Below, in pieces: positions 10,949-22,573 of a stretch of 64,000 bases of DNA. Each line of letters begins with the position of its first letter. The stretch's first letter is position 1. The notes below the pieces were generated by a model. It was not told the DNA's origin. It made no database searches and saw only the letters and a program-made list of their open reading frames with translations. A program made the translations under genes and the position numbers. Where the stretch lies: NCBI GenBank assembly GCA_001574975.1, contig KQ965783.1, positions 167,976 to 231,975 of the forward strand. Reading direction: 5' to 3'. The DNA comes from Gonapodya prolifera JEL478. Its lineage: Eukaryota; Monoblepharomycota; Monoblepharidomycetes; Monoblepharidales; Gonapodyaceae.

Positions 10949-12330
10949 ATGTCGTCCGGACAACGAAAACAGGGGACGTCTGGCTCTGGAATTCTCGGAC
11001 CGTCGAAAGTGGATTTTGTAGCGACGACGATTGGTGAGTTTGGTCTTTTCCCGTCATTCGGAAGCAACCAACATTCATTGTGTCCACACTGACCTCGCAT
11101 CAACAACCCCTCGTATAAAATCACCCTAAAGATGGACTACGCATCTCAGCTCTACTGGAGAAGAAGGCTCCATTATCGGACGACGTCGTGGTGATTGCAC
11201 ACGGATCGCTGGACAATAAGAGGGCACCGGTCATTCGGGGACTCGTCGAAAACCTCCCGTACAACGTCCTTACGTTTGATTTCAGAGGTGTGAGTGGGCG
11301 CGCTCTGCTGGATTGCCCAACAGGTTCAACTTTCAACTTCGAATCCACCCTCGTGTATGAAGATGGGGGAGTCGGATGGAGAGAGTAATCTTGGTACGAG
11401 CATCTTTGTCCGAGCTTTAATCCATTCTCAGACTCATTCGCCACGCGTAATATTCCGATGAATCACAACCGGTGACTGTAAATGCGATAGGAAACTACTC
11501 GGAGGAGAAGGACGACCTTCACGCAATTTGCGAACACGTGTCAAAGGAGTTGCGAATGAAGATTATTGCAATCATAGGTTCGTACACAATGTAGACTTTC
11601 CATTGAGACGAACCAGGTACACAAGTCCCGCTTCAGCGCACTCTAAAGGCACCATCACCACCATGCTCTACGCGACGGCGTACCAAAGCCGCTCGCCTCT
11701 ATTGATACTCTGCAACCCCCCATTCTCTCACGATAAGCCGCCCGCCGATCCAGAACTTGCCCGGGTGTTTCAGGAAGTCATTGACACGGGAAAACCGGCC
11801 GTGCGTGGAACGTATCGGAACAAAGGACGCGTGAAGGAGATGGTGCTGACGAGGGAGATCATTCTCAAGCGGAAAGAAGTGGATTTGATGAAACTGGCCA
11901 AGAAACTCTCCCCCCATGTCGAAGTTCAGGTTCTGACGGCCGAAAATGATGAGGCAGTGAGTTGAATTCGGACTTGGATCGACTTGAAGTAATCTTTCTG
12001 ATCGGTCTTTGACTCCCCACAGGTACCAGTAGAAGATTCGCGACTGTATGAAAAGGCGTTCGCAGACCGGAATCTGCAAATGACCGTGCTGCGTGATTGT
12101 GGTCACGTGAGTCACCTCCCTTGTGGGAACTCGCTCGCGTATCTCTCGTTTTGAGCACTCATGGCGATTGTGTCTCATAGTACTATCGGACACCGAGAGA
12201 GCAGGGTGCCCTCGCTTTGCAAGTGCGCAAGTACATCATGGAGAGCGTTGATCGGCGGAAAGCTGCGGAGCAACAAGCTCCAACCGGGCCAGCCACAAAG
12301 AAGAAAGGAGGATTTAAGTTGAAACTCTAG
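10949..12330 (+). CDS. Alpha/beta-fold serine hydrolase
   Basis: Seven exons, join(10949..11033, 11132..11289, 11363..11393, 11491..11577, 11637..11956, 12023..12106, 12181..12330), keep frame to give 304 residues. The order of elements fits the peptidase S9-like hydrolases: VVVIAHGSLDNKRAP, then TFDFRG followed by MGESDGES carried on a 31-nt exon. NYSEEKDDL comes before the nucleophile region IIAHSKGTITTML. A C-terminal VLRDCGHYYRTPREQ holds the likely catalytic His. The usual G-x-S-x-G nucleophile elbow reads A-H-S-K-G, as is common in this fungal subgroup. The end is lysine-rich (KKKGGFKLKL). Substrate unknown. Confidence 0.85.
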
Positions 12331-12360
12331 TCTTTCAGTTGTTCCACATCTCCTTCGGTG

Positions 12361-12366
12361 AATAAA
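12361..12366 (+). terminator. Likely polyadenylation signal
   Basis: AATAAA 31 bases after the stop codon of the alpha/beta hydrolase gene. Position and sequence fit a e polyadenylation signal; this is suggestive only. Confidence 0.4.
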
Positions 12367-12616
12367 CTTCTTATTCTACACCGAAGACGGTTTTTGATTC
12401 TGTCGTTCCTCATCCAGTTCGCAGCCGTGGCAGGGAGTGGCCAGAAAATGCAGAGTGCAAATCGTTAACAAAGAAACATATGTATGTTACACTTCTCTTC
12501 CCGAGCAAACAGTCTTATTATTTCTACAGCCCGTGATTGGCCGATTTGGCGATCTCCACTAGCACCGCGGCCTCCTCCTTCGCGGCCTGCTCCTTCACGA
12601 CCGCCACCACGACGCC

Positions 12617-13349
12617 CTACTCCTTCACTGCCTCCTCCTCCTTTGCTTTGGGAACCTCTCCTCCCACCACATCCTGCGGGACAGATGCACTTTCCCCCAG
12701 GGTGACTTCGCGGAGGTCAACGAACGCAAGAATAACAGTAATATCATCAAGCTTCCCTCCGAAATGGTTCTCTCCAGCGAATTCGGCCTCGGCGGCAAAT
12801 GGGGTCACCTTGGTCTCACTGAGAGCGACAGCACGTGCTTTCTCGCACAGCGCCTGACTTGCTTGCTTCAATCGCGAGACCAGGTTTGTTGTCGAAGGAT
12901 TCTCGCCTTGACTGTCCAACAATGATGATGAAAGAGACTCGTGAAGACACTTCATTATCTGGAACGCCGTCAAAGCACGGTTAAGAAATGCAGGCAATGC
13001 ATTTCACAGTCGCGGGGTCTCTCACCTCCGATTCGTACAGATTATCCCACAAACCATCTGTAGCTACCAGAACAAGGTCTCCATCCCTGAGTCCGTCTCT
13101 GAAGCGTTCAGTGACTCCATCCGACGGAAAGTCTGAAGAGTATTGCGGGTCGTCTCGCATGTTTTCGGGCAGCACTCCAAGCTGGAATGGTGACTTGAAA
13201 CAATGCACGTTGTCCTTTGTCCGAAAGGGAATAGATAGATGGGACGGGTTTGCTCCATTGAGGGTTGCGTGTCCGCGGACCACTAGAGGATTGCCGCTTT
13301 CCCTCGTCTCGCGGACGCTCTTTGAAACTTGTTTCCATTTTGGCGGCAT
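12617..13349 (-). CDS. PP2C-type protein phosphatase, PTC7-like (C-terminal half recognised)
   Basis: Two exons are clear. The upstream one (ATG at 13349) reads HCFKSPFQLGVLPENM, then DGDLVLVATDGLWDNLYESE, the PTC7 block with the metal-binding D of TDGLWDN. The downstream exon contains HFGGKLDDITVILAFV, the PP2C C-terminal D-D-I-T motif, and ends at 12617 with an acidic tail. PTC7-type phosphatases are Mn/Mg-dependent Ser/Thr phosphatases, often mitochondrial. The N-terminal half with the first metal site (DG-x-GG) and the GS(S/T)A strand was not found upstream, so the gene is either truncated or its 5' exons lie unrecognised in 13350-14200. Confidence 0.65.
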
Positions 13350-16300
13350 CTTGGCTGGAGGTTAGGAATTTCGAAGTGCCGTAGTCCAGTGCCACGTTCT
13401 TTGTGCAACCTGTGACTCATTCATCTCAGACAGGTCGAGGAGAAACGGAACAACATCAAAACTACTGAGCTTGACTGCATCGGCCAGGATTCTTCTTCTT
13501 TCGGCCTTCTTCAGCTCTGAGCGTGATCGTGTCATCGGAGCTTCATTTGATTTCATCCATCAGAAACACTGTTCGAACCACAACCGACAGTCATAGAAAT
13601 GAATCTTTCATTGGGAACGATCAAAAACAGGGGCGCTACACAAGCGTCACTCTTGCAATAACAATAATGTGGGACAAGACATCGAAAGATTTGGGAGAAC
13701 AACACAGCTCCAACCTCCATCGACGATGATTCAAATCTTCAAGATAATCGATGATCACGCTCAAGCGTCCCTCAATGGAGCAGAAAGATGTGCGATTGAG
13801 CTGTCACTGCTGAAAGGGGATCCTTCCAAATGAAGTCTCTTGCACTGTAAAAGAAACCGAAGGTAGTCATTCACTTGCTTTCTGGGACAGCAGAAGCTTC
13901 TCTTCAGCTCCAATGATGTGTCGGACAACGGGAGAGGAGGTTTGAAGACTTACTCCTGGGAAAGTGAGTACAACTCTTCCGCTCCAAGCAAAGATGAGAA
14001 TTGACCACAGCAATTTTCCGAATTGCGGTCGGAATCGGGCTTCCAGTGATAAAATGGTGGCCAAGATGCCAAGACAACAGTGTCCGAGTGTCCGAGAATG
14101 AACGATCCGTAAGCCGGAGATTTCAGCGGAGTCTCATATTTCAAGAAAACAACATCGGCACTTGAACTGGAGAAGATGTAGCAGTGTGTCTGTGAGAGGG
14201 ATGGAAGGAGAAAATGTGGCGCAGGTGATGTGCCACTCGGCGGGCCCGTGGTTGTGTCCTGGAAACACCCAGATAGTGGGTGGCTAATGTCCGCTCAATA
14301 TTAATATGATACAGTTTTCTTTACAATGCCGCGGAGTCTCAAATATGACTGTCTAACTGCATTGCGTTGTAGTCCAACGATAGCGTATGCTCTGAAACAA
14401 CAAGTCATGCCGGTGGCACGTTGCTGAAAAGAGCCAGCGACACGTCAAGAATACGACGCTTTTCATGCCCGGCATTGGGCAGCACTGCGCTGAAGAACAG
14501 TGCCCGAGGCATCAGCAGCACACCGAAACTGCACCATAATGTCAGCACCACACCAGGTAAAGTAGAGGTGGGACACCCACAACGTTCCTCCTGACTGCAT
14601 CGTCCGCATTGGGAAAGCCCTGACTGCTCCAGACTGCCGACCGACGCTCCAAATATTCACCAATTGTGACAGGTACGACCATTAGTCCACGGTTGCCCAA
14701 GTACTCAAGCGGAGGTGAAAGTGATTCTTTTGTTCACGTTAGTGCGCGACACAGCACCTCTGAAACCGGTTTTGGTGAAACTGTGAATTCGATTCGGCAA
14801 AAAAATCCCAGCTCTATGTCCGTTCTCTGACAGAACGTACTTCGACCATAAACACCAGGATCGTGGTGCGCCCGATTACGCCCAACCCCATGAATTCCAA
14901 CATTCCAAAGCTCCGATCACGACGGTCGACGCGCCCGGTCTCTGGTAAATGTTCCGTGGGGATGCTGACCGTATCATGCCATACACCGCCTTCTTTCAAT
15001 ACATGCTTGAGGACTTCGTTCGACAAGGTGTCATTTGATTGCCGGTCTGGATGTGTGGTGGGGCGAGCCACGGTAGACGAGCAAACTACACTAAACCCAC
15101 ACGTTGCGGTCACCATGTCTCGCCGTCACTCACCGAGGTACCCTCTCCACGAGGAGACATCCACCTTCTCCGTGACAAATTTTTCCCTCCTGTTTCAATT
15201 CTGATACGCCCAAACAAGTGTTTGTTGTCCTGCTGCATGAGCGAACAAAACCATCTAGTGCGCGCTGCTCATCATGCACGTAGTATGCGAAAGGTACGGA
15301 CGGGTAGGCGTAGTAGAGAGTGTGTGAAGCTCTGCATCGGCTCGAAAGCTCAACGCTTCGTGAAGTCTTCGGCTTGTACGGTGGCGCCCCAGAAGGGTCC
15401 ACGCGCGGACAGTCCAAACGCATCAAGTGAGATAGTACACTTGCGCGAAACTTGCTCTCATACGCTCCGCGTGGCATATAGCATTCAGCAGGATCTGCAT
15501 GATTGGAGTGCAAGGCGTTCACGCCGAGTGATGCCGTATTATCCTCGCAGGCACGCAAACTTCCACAAGTTCTCGTTCACGTACTTCGTCAGCTGAATAC
15601 TCAGAACGACGTGCTTTGGTTGCACCTGCTAAGTCGTACCCAGTTGTGGAAAGCGATTGTTTCATGTGTCCAGAAGCATCCATACTCGAAGACCCGTCAC
15701 TTCCTCCGGTTTGCGTACCGAAAACAACAACGTATGGCCAGTAGGATTACTGAGCTAACACGCGAGTTGGGTGCCGCACACGGAAGTCTTCCAGTTCCGT
15801 TCAGGTGGTGTCGTCTGTACCATGCAATGCTGGGTCGGCAGAAGCGCCCCGTGGAAAATGTTGGCTGTCGTGCCCCATCTAAGAGTGTTCTAGCGATATT
15901 GCTATGTCCGACCAAACGCGCCGACTTGATGGTGGTCTGCACGTCCGACATGTTCATTGAATTGACTGCATTGGGCGCCGTCTGCTCCACGTAACAGGCT
16001 GTGTTCTTTTTTTCCGTGTCGTTTAACTCCCGTATTCGAATGTCCCGCTGGTTTTCTTCCCTGAACTTGCAGTGCTCTTGACGGGAATCTCCTTTGATTC
16101 ATTCTTTTCTTGAAACAACGGTTGCTGGGATGACACTGATTCATACGATGTCACCACGTTGAGTCCGTCACAAAAGCTGTATCAAAAAGCACACGTGGTC
16201 ACTCGCGCTCGTGTTCTCGTGCCAATTCTTCGCATCCATTGGGGGTGGCGGTCGGTCACTGAGGCTCAAAATCTTCGTCAGTCCGAGGAATCCTCGAGCG

Positions 16301-16728
16301 CAGTTCACGTCTTCGGCTTTCTTTTCGTGTTTGGTGAATGCAGGTTGGGCCCGTACAGAATGGTCCAAAAATAAATGTACGACCTCAGGTTGTGAAGAAG
16401 GGCGGCAAAACTGCCCTTCGGGCGGAGCTTCCACCTTTATTCCGATGGAAACCTTATCAATGGCAATGCGAGTGCGCTCCCTGCTCCCTGCTACGTACTC
16501 TTTCCCGTCGCATTGCGGTCTGCAATTCAAGTAAGTGCTCGTTCTGGAGTTAGACGGTGGCGCTTGGGACAACCGAGGAACCTCATTGCGGGTCCCTACT
16601 TCGTACGTGGCAGCAATCGCAGTACTCAGCCTACCTGCAACGTAGCATTCGTTTTTATTCTCCTCTAATCCCTCGACTCGGTCTAATCCTCCGAAACAGA
16701 ATCGGTACAACAACACTCGTAGTAAATC
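13350..16728. other. 3.4 kb with no recognised gene; scattered coding-like minus-strand segments
   Basis: No domain was recognised. Minus-strand segments that look coding by composition are at about 13960-14180 (VVFLKYETPLKSPAYGSF), 14650-14700 (TIGEYLERRSAVWSS) and 14830-15060 (TEHLPETGRVDRRDRSFGML, followed by a hydrophobic stretch). They may be exons of one unrecognised minus-strand membrane protein or missing 5' exons of the phosphatase. A 163-codon plus-strand frame (15503-15994) and a 257-codon minus frame overlapping the ABC transporter start (16168-16941) have no recognisable features. The right end should hold the ABC transporter promoter. Confidence 0.4.
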
Positions 16729-19700
16729 ATGCAAATGATTGGCAAGTCCGACGCAACGCTTGCCTCGGACGTCGAGATCCCTCTCGACGACGTTGGAGAG
16801 ACCGATAAGCTGAAACCTTCTGCCAAGGGAGCGGAGAAGGATGGATTTCTCTCCAAGCTCAACATTTTCGGTTCCAGAAAAGAGGACACGGTGGGGGACA
16901 AGGACGAGAAGCCAAAGGATCCATCTATCAGCTATTTGCAACTATTTCGATTCGCGGAGCCGTTTGACTACTTGCTGGTGAGTAACTCCCTCCTCAGAAA
17001 GCGGCCAGTCAGCATGTAAACCTTACCAATGTGTTCCACGCACTTCAGATTTTCGTCGCATTATCATGTGCATGCATCAACGGTGTCATGCAGCCTTTGA
17101 TGGCTATACCAAGTAAGTTGTTCTCAACGAATTTTACTGAAGATCATCTCTTCACATGTGTTTCGACATCTTCCAGTGGGTGACATTATTCTAGCACTGG
17201 CTACATACCGTCCCGAACTTCGTCTCCCCGATGGTGCAATCGGATCCGAATCCTTTTTCGACGAGACTAGTGCGTTGCGGTCGTAGCAGTCGTGATGGCA
17301 AAAGCTCCCGTCTTCTTATCATCCTCAACCTACAGCCCGACGAGCGCTGATCCTCTACCTCATAATCGGTTTGGTTGGATTCGTCGCCGCTTATTTGCAA
17401 TTCACATGTAAGTGTCCTCTGATGAATCCATAAACCCCATTGTCGTTTCAACCTGATGACCACCCCCTGGCAGGCATCATCATATCCGCCGAACGCCAGC
17501 TTAAACGCATGCGCGAAGAATACTTCCGCGCGACACTACGCCAGGAAATTGGCTGGCACGAGACGGGCAACGCGACCGGAGAACTCACGTCACGGTTGCA
17601 AGCAGACACGACGCTGGTACGGAACGGTATGGCGGAGAAGTTTGGCGTCGTTGTGCAGGCGGCGGCGCAGTTTGTGGCGGGGCTGTTGATTGGATTTTCT
17701 CGAGGTACGGATGGAGAATGGCTTTTTCTCGCCGTGCAAGAACCTGTCGTAACGTTCTGACCTTGATAGGTTGGAAAATGGCACTCGTCCTCACCGCAAC
17801 CTTCCCTATCGCCATGGCCATAATGATTGGAATGGTTTGGGTGCTGAACGCTCGCACGAAGAAGCAACAAGAGGCCCTCGGAGAAGCCAGTGCGGTAGCT
17901 GAACAAGCGATTTCAAACGTGCGGACTGTCGCGGCATTCGGCGGCCAAGAGCGCAACCTGAGAAAGTACGAGGAGAAACTGGAAGTGGCTCGCAAGTCGG
18001 GAGTTCAGGTCGGGCTGGCTACTGGTACAGGAATGGGTTTCATGTTTGCTTTTGTGTTCATTCTTTACGGGTTCGGACTTTGGTACGTAGCTGAGAGCAG
18101 TTTTGGTCAACTGTTTCACTCACTCATCATGAACTCTTGAAAAAGGTACGGCTCGACGTTAGTTCAATCTGGAGAATACGACGGGTCCAAAGTCATTGCG
18201 GTGTTTTTCTCCATCCTTATTGGAATCTTCTCGGTGGGCCAGATGGCGCCAGAGATGGAAGCGCTCGCCTCTGCCACTGGAGCGGCCTACCGCATCTGGA
18301 ACACCATTGACCGCCAAGTAGTCATCGACGCCACGTCGTCCCAAAAGGGATTGACTCCACCTACTCCAAAAGGGCGCATTGAGTTCCGGTCCGTTGGGTT
18401 CACCTATCCCAGTCGCAAAGATGTCAAGGTCCTGGATGACTTCTCTCTTCTCATCGAAGCTGGAAAGACGGTGGCACTTGTGGGAGCGAGTGGGAGTGGC
18501 AAGAGCACCATTGTCAAGTTGATTGAAAGGTTCTATGATCCCGATGAGGGCGCCGTTTCGCTGGACGGCGAGGACCTCAAGAACCTCAACGTTCGTTGGC
18601 TCCGAAGGCAGATCGGAATTGTCAGTCAAGAACCGGTACTGGTACGTTATTATGAAGCTCTTTAATCACCAAGGGTTGCGGTCTCTCATACACAGTGAAT
18701 CCTCCTAGTTTGACGGCTCGATTCGCTCCAATATTCTGATGGGCTTAGCTGACCCGGTGGCTCACAACAATTCGGAACTCGATACTCTGATCCACGCCGC
18801 GGTAAAGTTGGCTAATGCCGATTTTGTTTGGAGCCTCCCTCACGGTATCGATACCGGCGTCGGCGAGAGGGGACTAATGCTATCTGGCGGTCAAAAGGTG
18901 AGCACCAATTCTTCCAAAATCTCGGATAGAGTCTTACCTTGAATGATTGCAGCAACGCATTGCCATCGCTCGGGCGGTAATCTCCAACCCAGTGATTTTG
19001 CTTCTTGATGAAGGTGCGTTTTTGGGAGGCGTGCGGGATTTGAGGTGACCCTGACGAGCGTTGGCCATAGCAACATCGGCCCTGGATACTGCTGCCGAGC
19101 GCCAAGTTCAGAAGGCACTCGATCAAGCTTCAGGTGAATGACTCGTCGCTGATACTGGTTCGTACTGTTATTGAATTATTCATCCTTACAGCAAATCGGA
19201 CCACCATTGTAATCGCCCACCGTCTCTCCACTGTGAAGAATGCAAACATCATTATTGTCATGGACCACGGGAAAATTGTCGAGTCGGGATCCCATAACGA
19301 CCTCCTTCAGAGAAATGGACCATACGCCGAGCTCGTTCGTGCCCAGGAACTCGAAACCGGGGACGCAGATGACAACGTCGAAGGCGACGTGCTTGAGCGG
19401 GGCGAAGGAACGTCACCACTCGCGGCAGGGTCTGAAAAGAAACCTTCAGTAACTCGTCGCTCCTCAAAGCCGGACATCGCCACTCGCCGCGCATCATCTG
19501 GAGGCATAAAAATAGAGCGACTAAAAAGCTCATCTGATATCAAGAAAGCTGAAGAAGAAGAGAAGGCTAAACGAAAGCAAGAGGATGCAGAGTACCTTCG
19601 CCGATCGACACCATGGAGGAGAGTTATGCTACTAAATGCTCCGGAGTACGGTTACATGTTTGTTGGGGCCGTCGCTGCGGCTGTCATGGGAGTCGTGTTC

Positions 19701-22219
19701 CCGCTATCATCAGTCGTCTTCACTGGAATGACCGAGGTTTTTGCAAAGACTGGCGATGATCTGACAAAGTGAGTTTGTTTGTGACGGATAAGTGGAGACA
19801 AGTTTGTCACCGACGTACTACATCTAGTGGGACGAGATACTACACATTGCTGTTCCTTGCAATCGGTGTAGCAGATGGCTTAGCATTTTTCTTCAACCTA
19901 TACTGCTTCTCTTACAGCGGAGAAGGGTTGACTACACGGATAAGAAAGTCGTTCTTACGTGCTTTGATGTATCAGGAGGTAAGCTGCCACTCTTTTGGGC
20001 AATTACAAGCAATGCTTGATTATAATCATTCATCGTTCCTTCAGATATCGTATTTTGACAACCCCAGGCGCAGCACGGGAGCACTGACGGCGAAGCTCGC
20101 TGAAGATGCGGCTCAAGTAAAAGGTCTCTTTGGACAGATGTTGGGCGTGTTCATCGAGTTTATTGCAACTGTCCTTGCTGGTATGTCCTTTGCTTGTAGT
20201 TTTCTCAGTGTGAGAGCTGACGTGAATATTGCACCTTCGAATTGACAGGTGCAGTGCTTGCTTTTATCAATGGTTGGAAGTTAACATTGGCTATTCTGGC
20301 AGTATTCCCTCTCCTGGGCTTTGGTAAGGAATATGCGCATCGCAAAGAGATTTTTGTATTGAACATTTGTATTTTTGCGATAACTAGGAGCATACATTGA
20401 ACAGCAACAGTTTACCCAAATTGGTGGGCAAGCTCAACTTGAACAAGTCGACACGAACAAACTTGCGTCGGAGGTATGAAACTGCTGCACGGCGAAGTTT
20501 GTTATGTAATTCTGATTTTCACCCTGCGATCCAACAAGGCTCTCTCGAACATCTCTACTGTAGCAATGCTGACGAAGGAGAAGTATTTCGGAGATCTTTA
20601 CAAATCTGATCTGGAAAGCCCATTTCGAAAAGCTGTCAAGGCTGCTCTTCGGAGCGGATTCGGAGCTGCAGCTGCGTCCGGTGGACAATTTCTTGTCTTG
20701 ACGTTTGCATGGTGGTGAGTTGGCTGTCCACGTGGTGTCATAAAAAGGAATGCTAATACAGTTCTCGATTATAGGTATGGATGTACCCTTGTGAAGTCGG
20801 GAGAGTACACCGGGACACAGGTGCAAAATGTCGTTTGGTCTGTCCTGTTTGCTTCTGCATCCATTGGCCGTGTTACTGCATCAATGCCGTCCATCTCAAA
20901 AGCCAAGATTGCGGCATTGTCAATATTCGACGTGTTGGATCGCACTCCAGAGCTTGACGCCAAAGGAGATTCTGGAGCAAAGCCCGAGCCAACGGGAGAA
21001 GCTTCTCTTCAAACCGTCGACTTCAAGTATCCCTTTAGAAGTACTGCAACGGTTCTCAAGTCGCTTAACTTGGATATTCCGTCGAGGAAGGTTTGTTCAA
21101 ATCGCACCGTTTTCGCCTGACGTAAATGTGAGCTCGCCGCACTGTGAACTTGTTGTAGTCGATTGCTCTAGTGGGACCGTCCGGGTGAGACATCTATTCT
21201 TGTTCCCAGCGAACCGTGAACGTGTTAACCCCAATCTCTCGTGATAAGGTGTGGGAAGTCCACTGTCCTATCGTTGATCGAAAGGTTCTACGACCCCACC
21301 GCTGGAGCTGTCACGGTGGACGGTGTGGATGTGCGCCAGTGGAATGTGAAAACTTTGAGGCAGCGGCTTGCTATAGTAGGGCAGGTGAGAGGAGATTCAG
21401 GTGGTTGGGATGTTGTCGTCCTCACTAATGATTCTGCCTGAACTCGTTGACAAGGAACCTGTCCTGTTTGAGGTGAGGCTCCTTCGCATGGATTTCTAGT
21501 AACTCGGCAGATTGAATGAATTTCCCCCGTAATGTCGTTTGCAGGGCACCATAGCAGAGGTTCGTGCGACATAGTTCCTCCATTTGTATGTTTGTACTGA
21601 CTTTTCTCGTTTGTCAGAACATTGCTTACGGTTCACCTGAGGGTACCACTCCGACCCAGGAAGACATCGAGTCGGCAGCACGAAAAGCCAACGCCTACGG
21701 ATTCATCACCGGGCTTCCTGACGGTTTCCAAACGCGAGTCGGCGAACGTGGCTCCCTTTTGAGTGGCGGTCAAAAGCAGCGGATTGCTATAGCGCGAGCA
21801 GCGATTCGACAACCGAATCTGCTTCTTCTCGACGAAGCGACATCTGCATTGGACTCAGAGTCGGAGAAGGTTGTGAGCGCCGCTTTGGATGACGCTTCCG
21901 AAGGTATGTTGTCGTTTTGGATTGTTGACTTCATCATTAAACACCTCTTCGGCCCGGTTGCGTTCATCGTCTACAGGAAGAACCACCATCATAATCGCGC
22001 ACCGGCTCAGCACGATCCAAAACTGCGACAGGATATACGTCATCCAAGGTGGCTCCGTTATCGAGGAAGGAAACCACCTTGAGCTTTTGAGCAAACGCGG
22101 AATGTATTGGTGAGGACACGTTGGCCAAATCCTGAGCCCAGATTGTGCAAGAGCTCATGTTCGCGGCAACATCTTTCAGGGAGCTTTGCCAGCAACAAGG
22201 GTTGGGTGCCACGAGTTAA
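16729..22219 (+). CDS. Full-length ABC transporter, ABCB (P-glycoprotein/MDR) type
   Basis: Twenty-four exons (first 16729..16977, last 22180..22219) joined in frame to 1333 residues, the normal size for a full ABCB exporter (TMD-NBD-TMD-NBD). NBD1 has Walker [10 protein letters not shown], signature LSGGQKQR, Walker [12 protein letters not shown] and H-loop VIAHR. NBD2 has [29 protein letters not shown] and IIAHR. Both halves therefore look catalytically complete. A charged linker (about residues 600-680, rich in Lys/Glu/Ser) separates the halves and is a probable phosphorylation region. Introns cut Walker B of NBD1 and Walker A of NBD2; exons as short as 15, 18 and 26 nt occur in NBD2. The family pumps lipids or xenobiotics across the plasma membrane; the substrate cannot be inferred. 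The N-terminus is hydrophilic and starts [20 protein letters not shown]. Confidence 0.95.
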
Positions 22220-22573
22220 TTTCGAAAACAATTACAAATACGGATTCCCCTGTTCTTATGTTATACGCTGCCTGTAACTGTATGAGCTGAACATGTGCAA
22301 GAGAGTTACGCAACCATGATCCGAAGTTCAACAGAGAAAGAGTGTATGGTGGCACCAGGGGAGCCGTGTCGAATGCTGTGTTGCGATGCTGCGCCCCGGA
22401 AGCAACAGTAAACAGACAACGCACGTCACTCGGCAAACGCACTCGCACGCGGTCACAGTTTCTACCTCGTCTGCTTGTTTGCTGGCATTGCACTAATCAC
22501 AGCTATCTAGAATTTTGCCTTCTTACACACCCTTGCCCTCTCCCAGCCGCCTCACCCATTCATCTGCCACCCA
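22220..22573. other. Short convergent intergenic region
   Basis: About 350 bases between the ABC transporter stop and the zinc-ribbon gene stop; the genes converge. Nothing further seen beyond probable 3' UTRs. Confidence 0.5.

Noticed and set aside
15503-15994. 163-codon plus-strand frame
   Set aside because: No domain, no homologue recognised, no neighbouring exon structure; kept only as a remark in the unassigned region.
16168-16941. 257-codon minus-strand frame
   Set aside because: Antisense to the first exon and promoter of the ABC transporter, with no domain or signal sequence.
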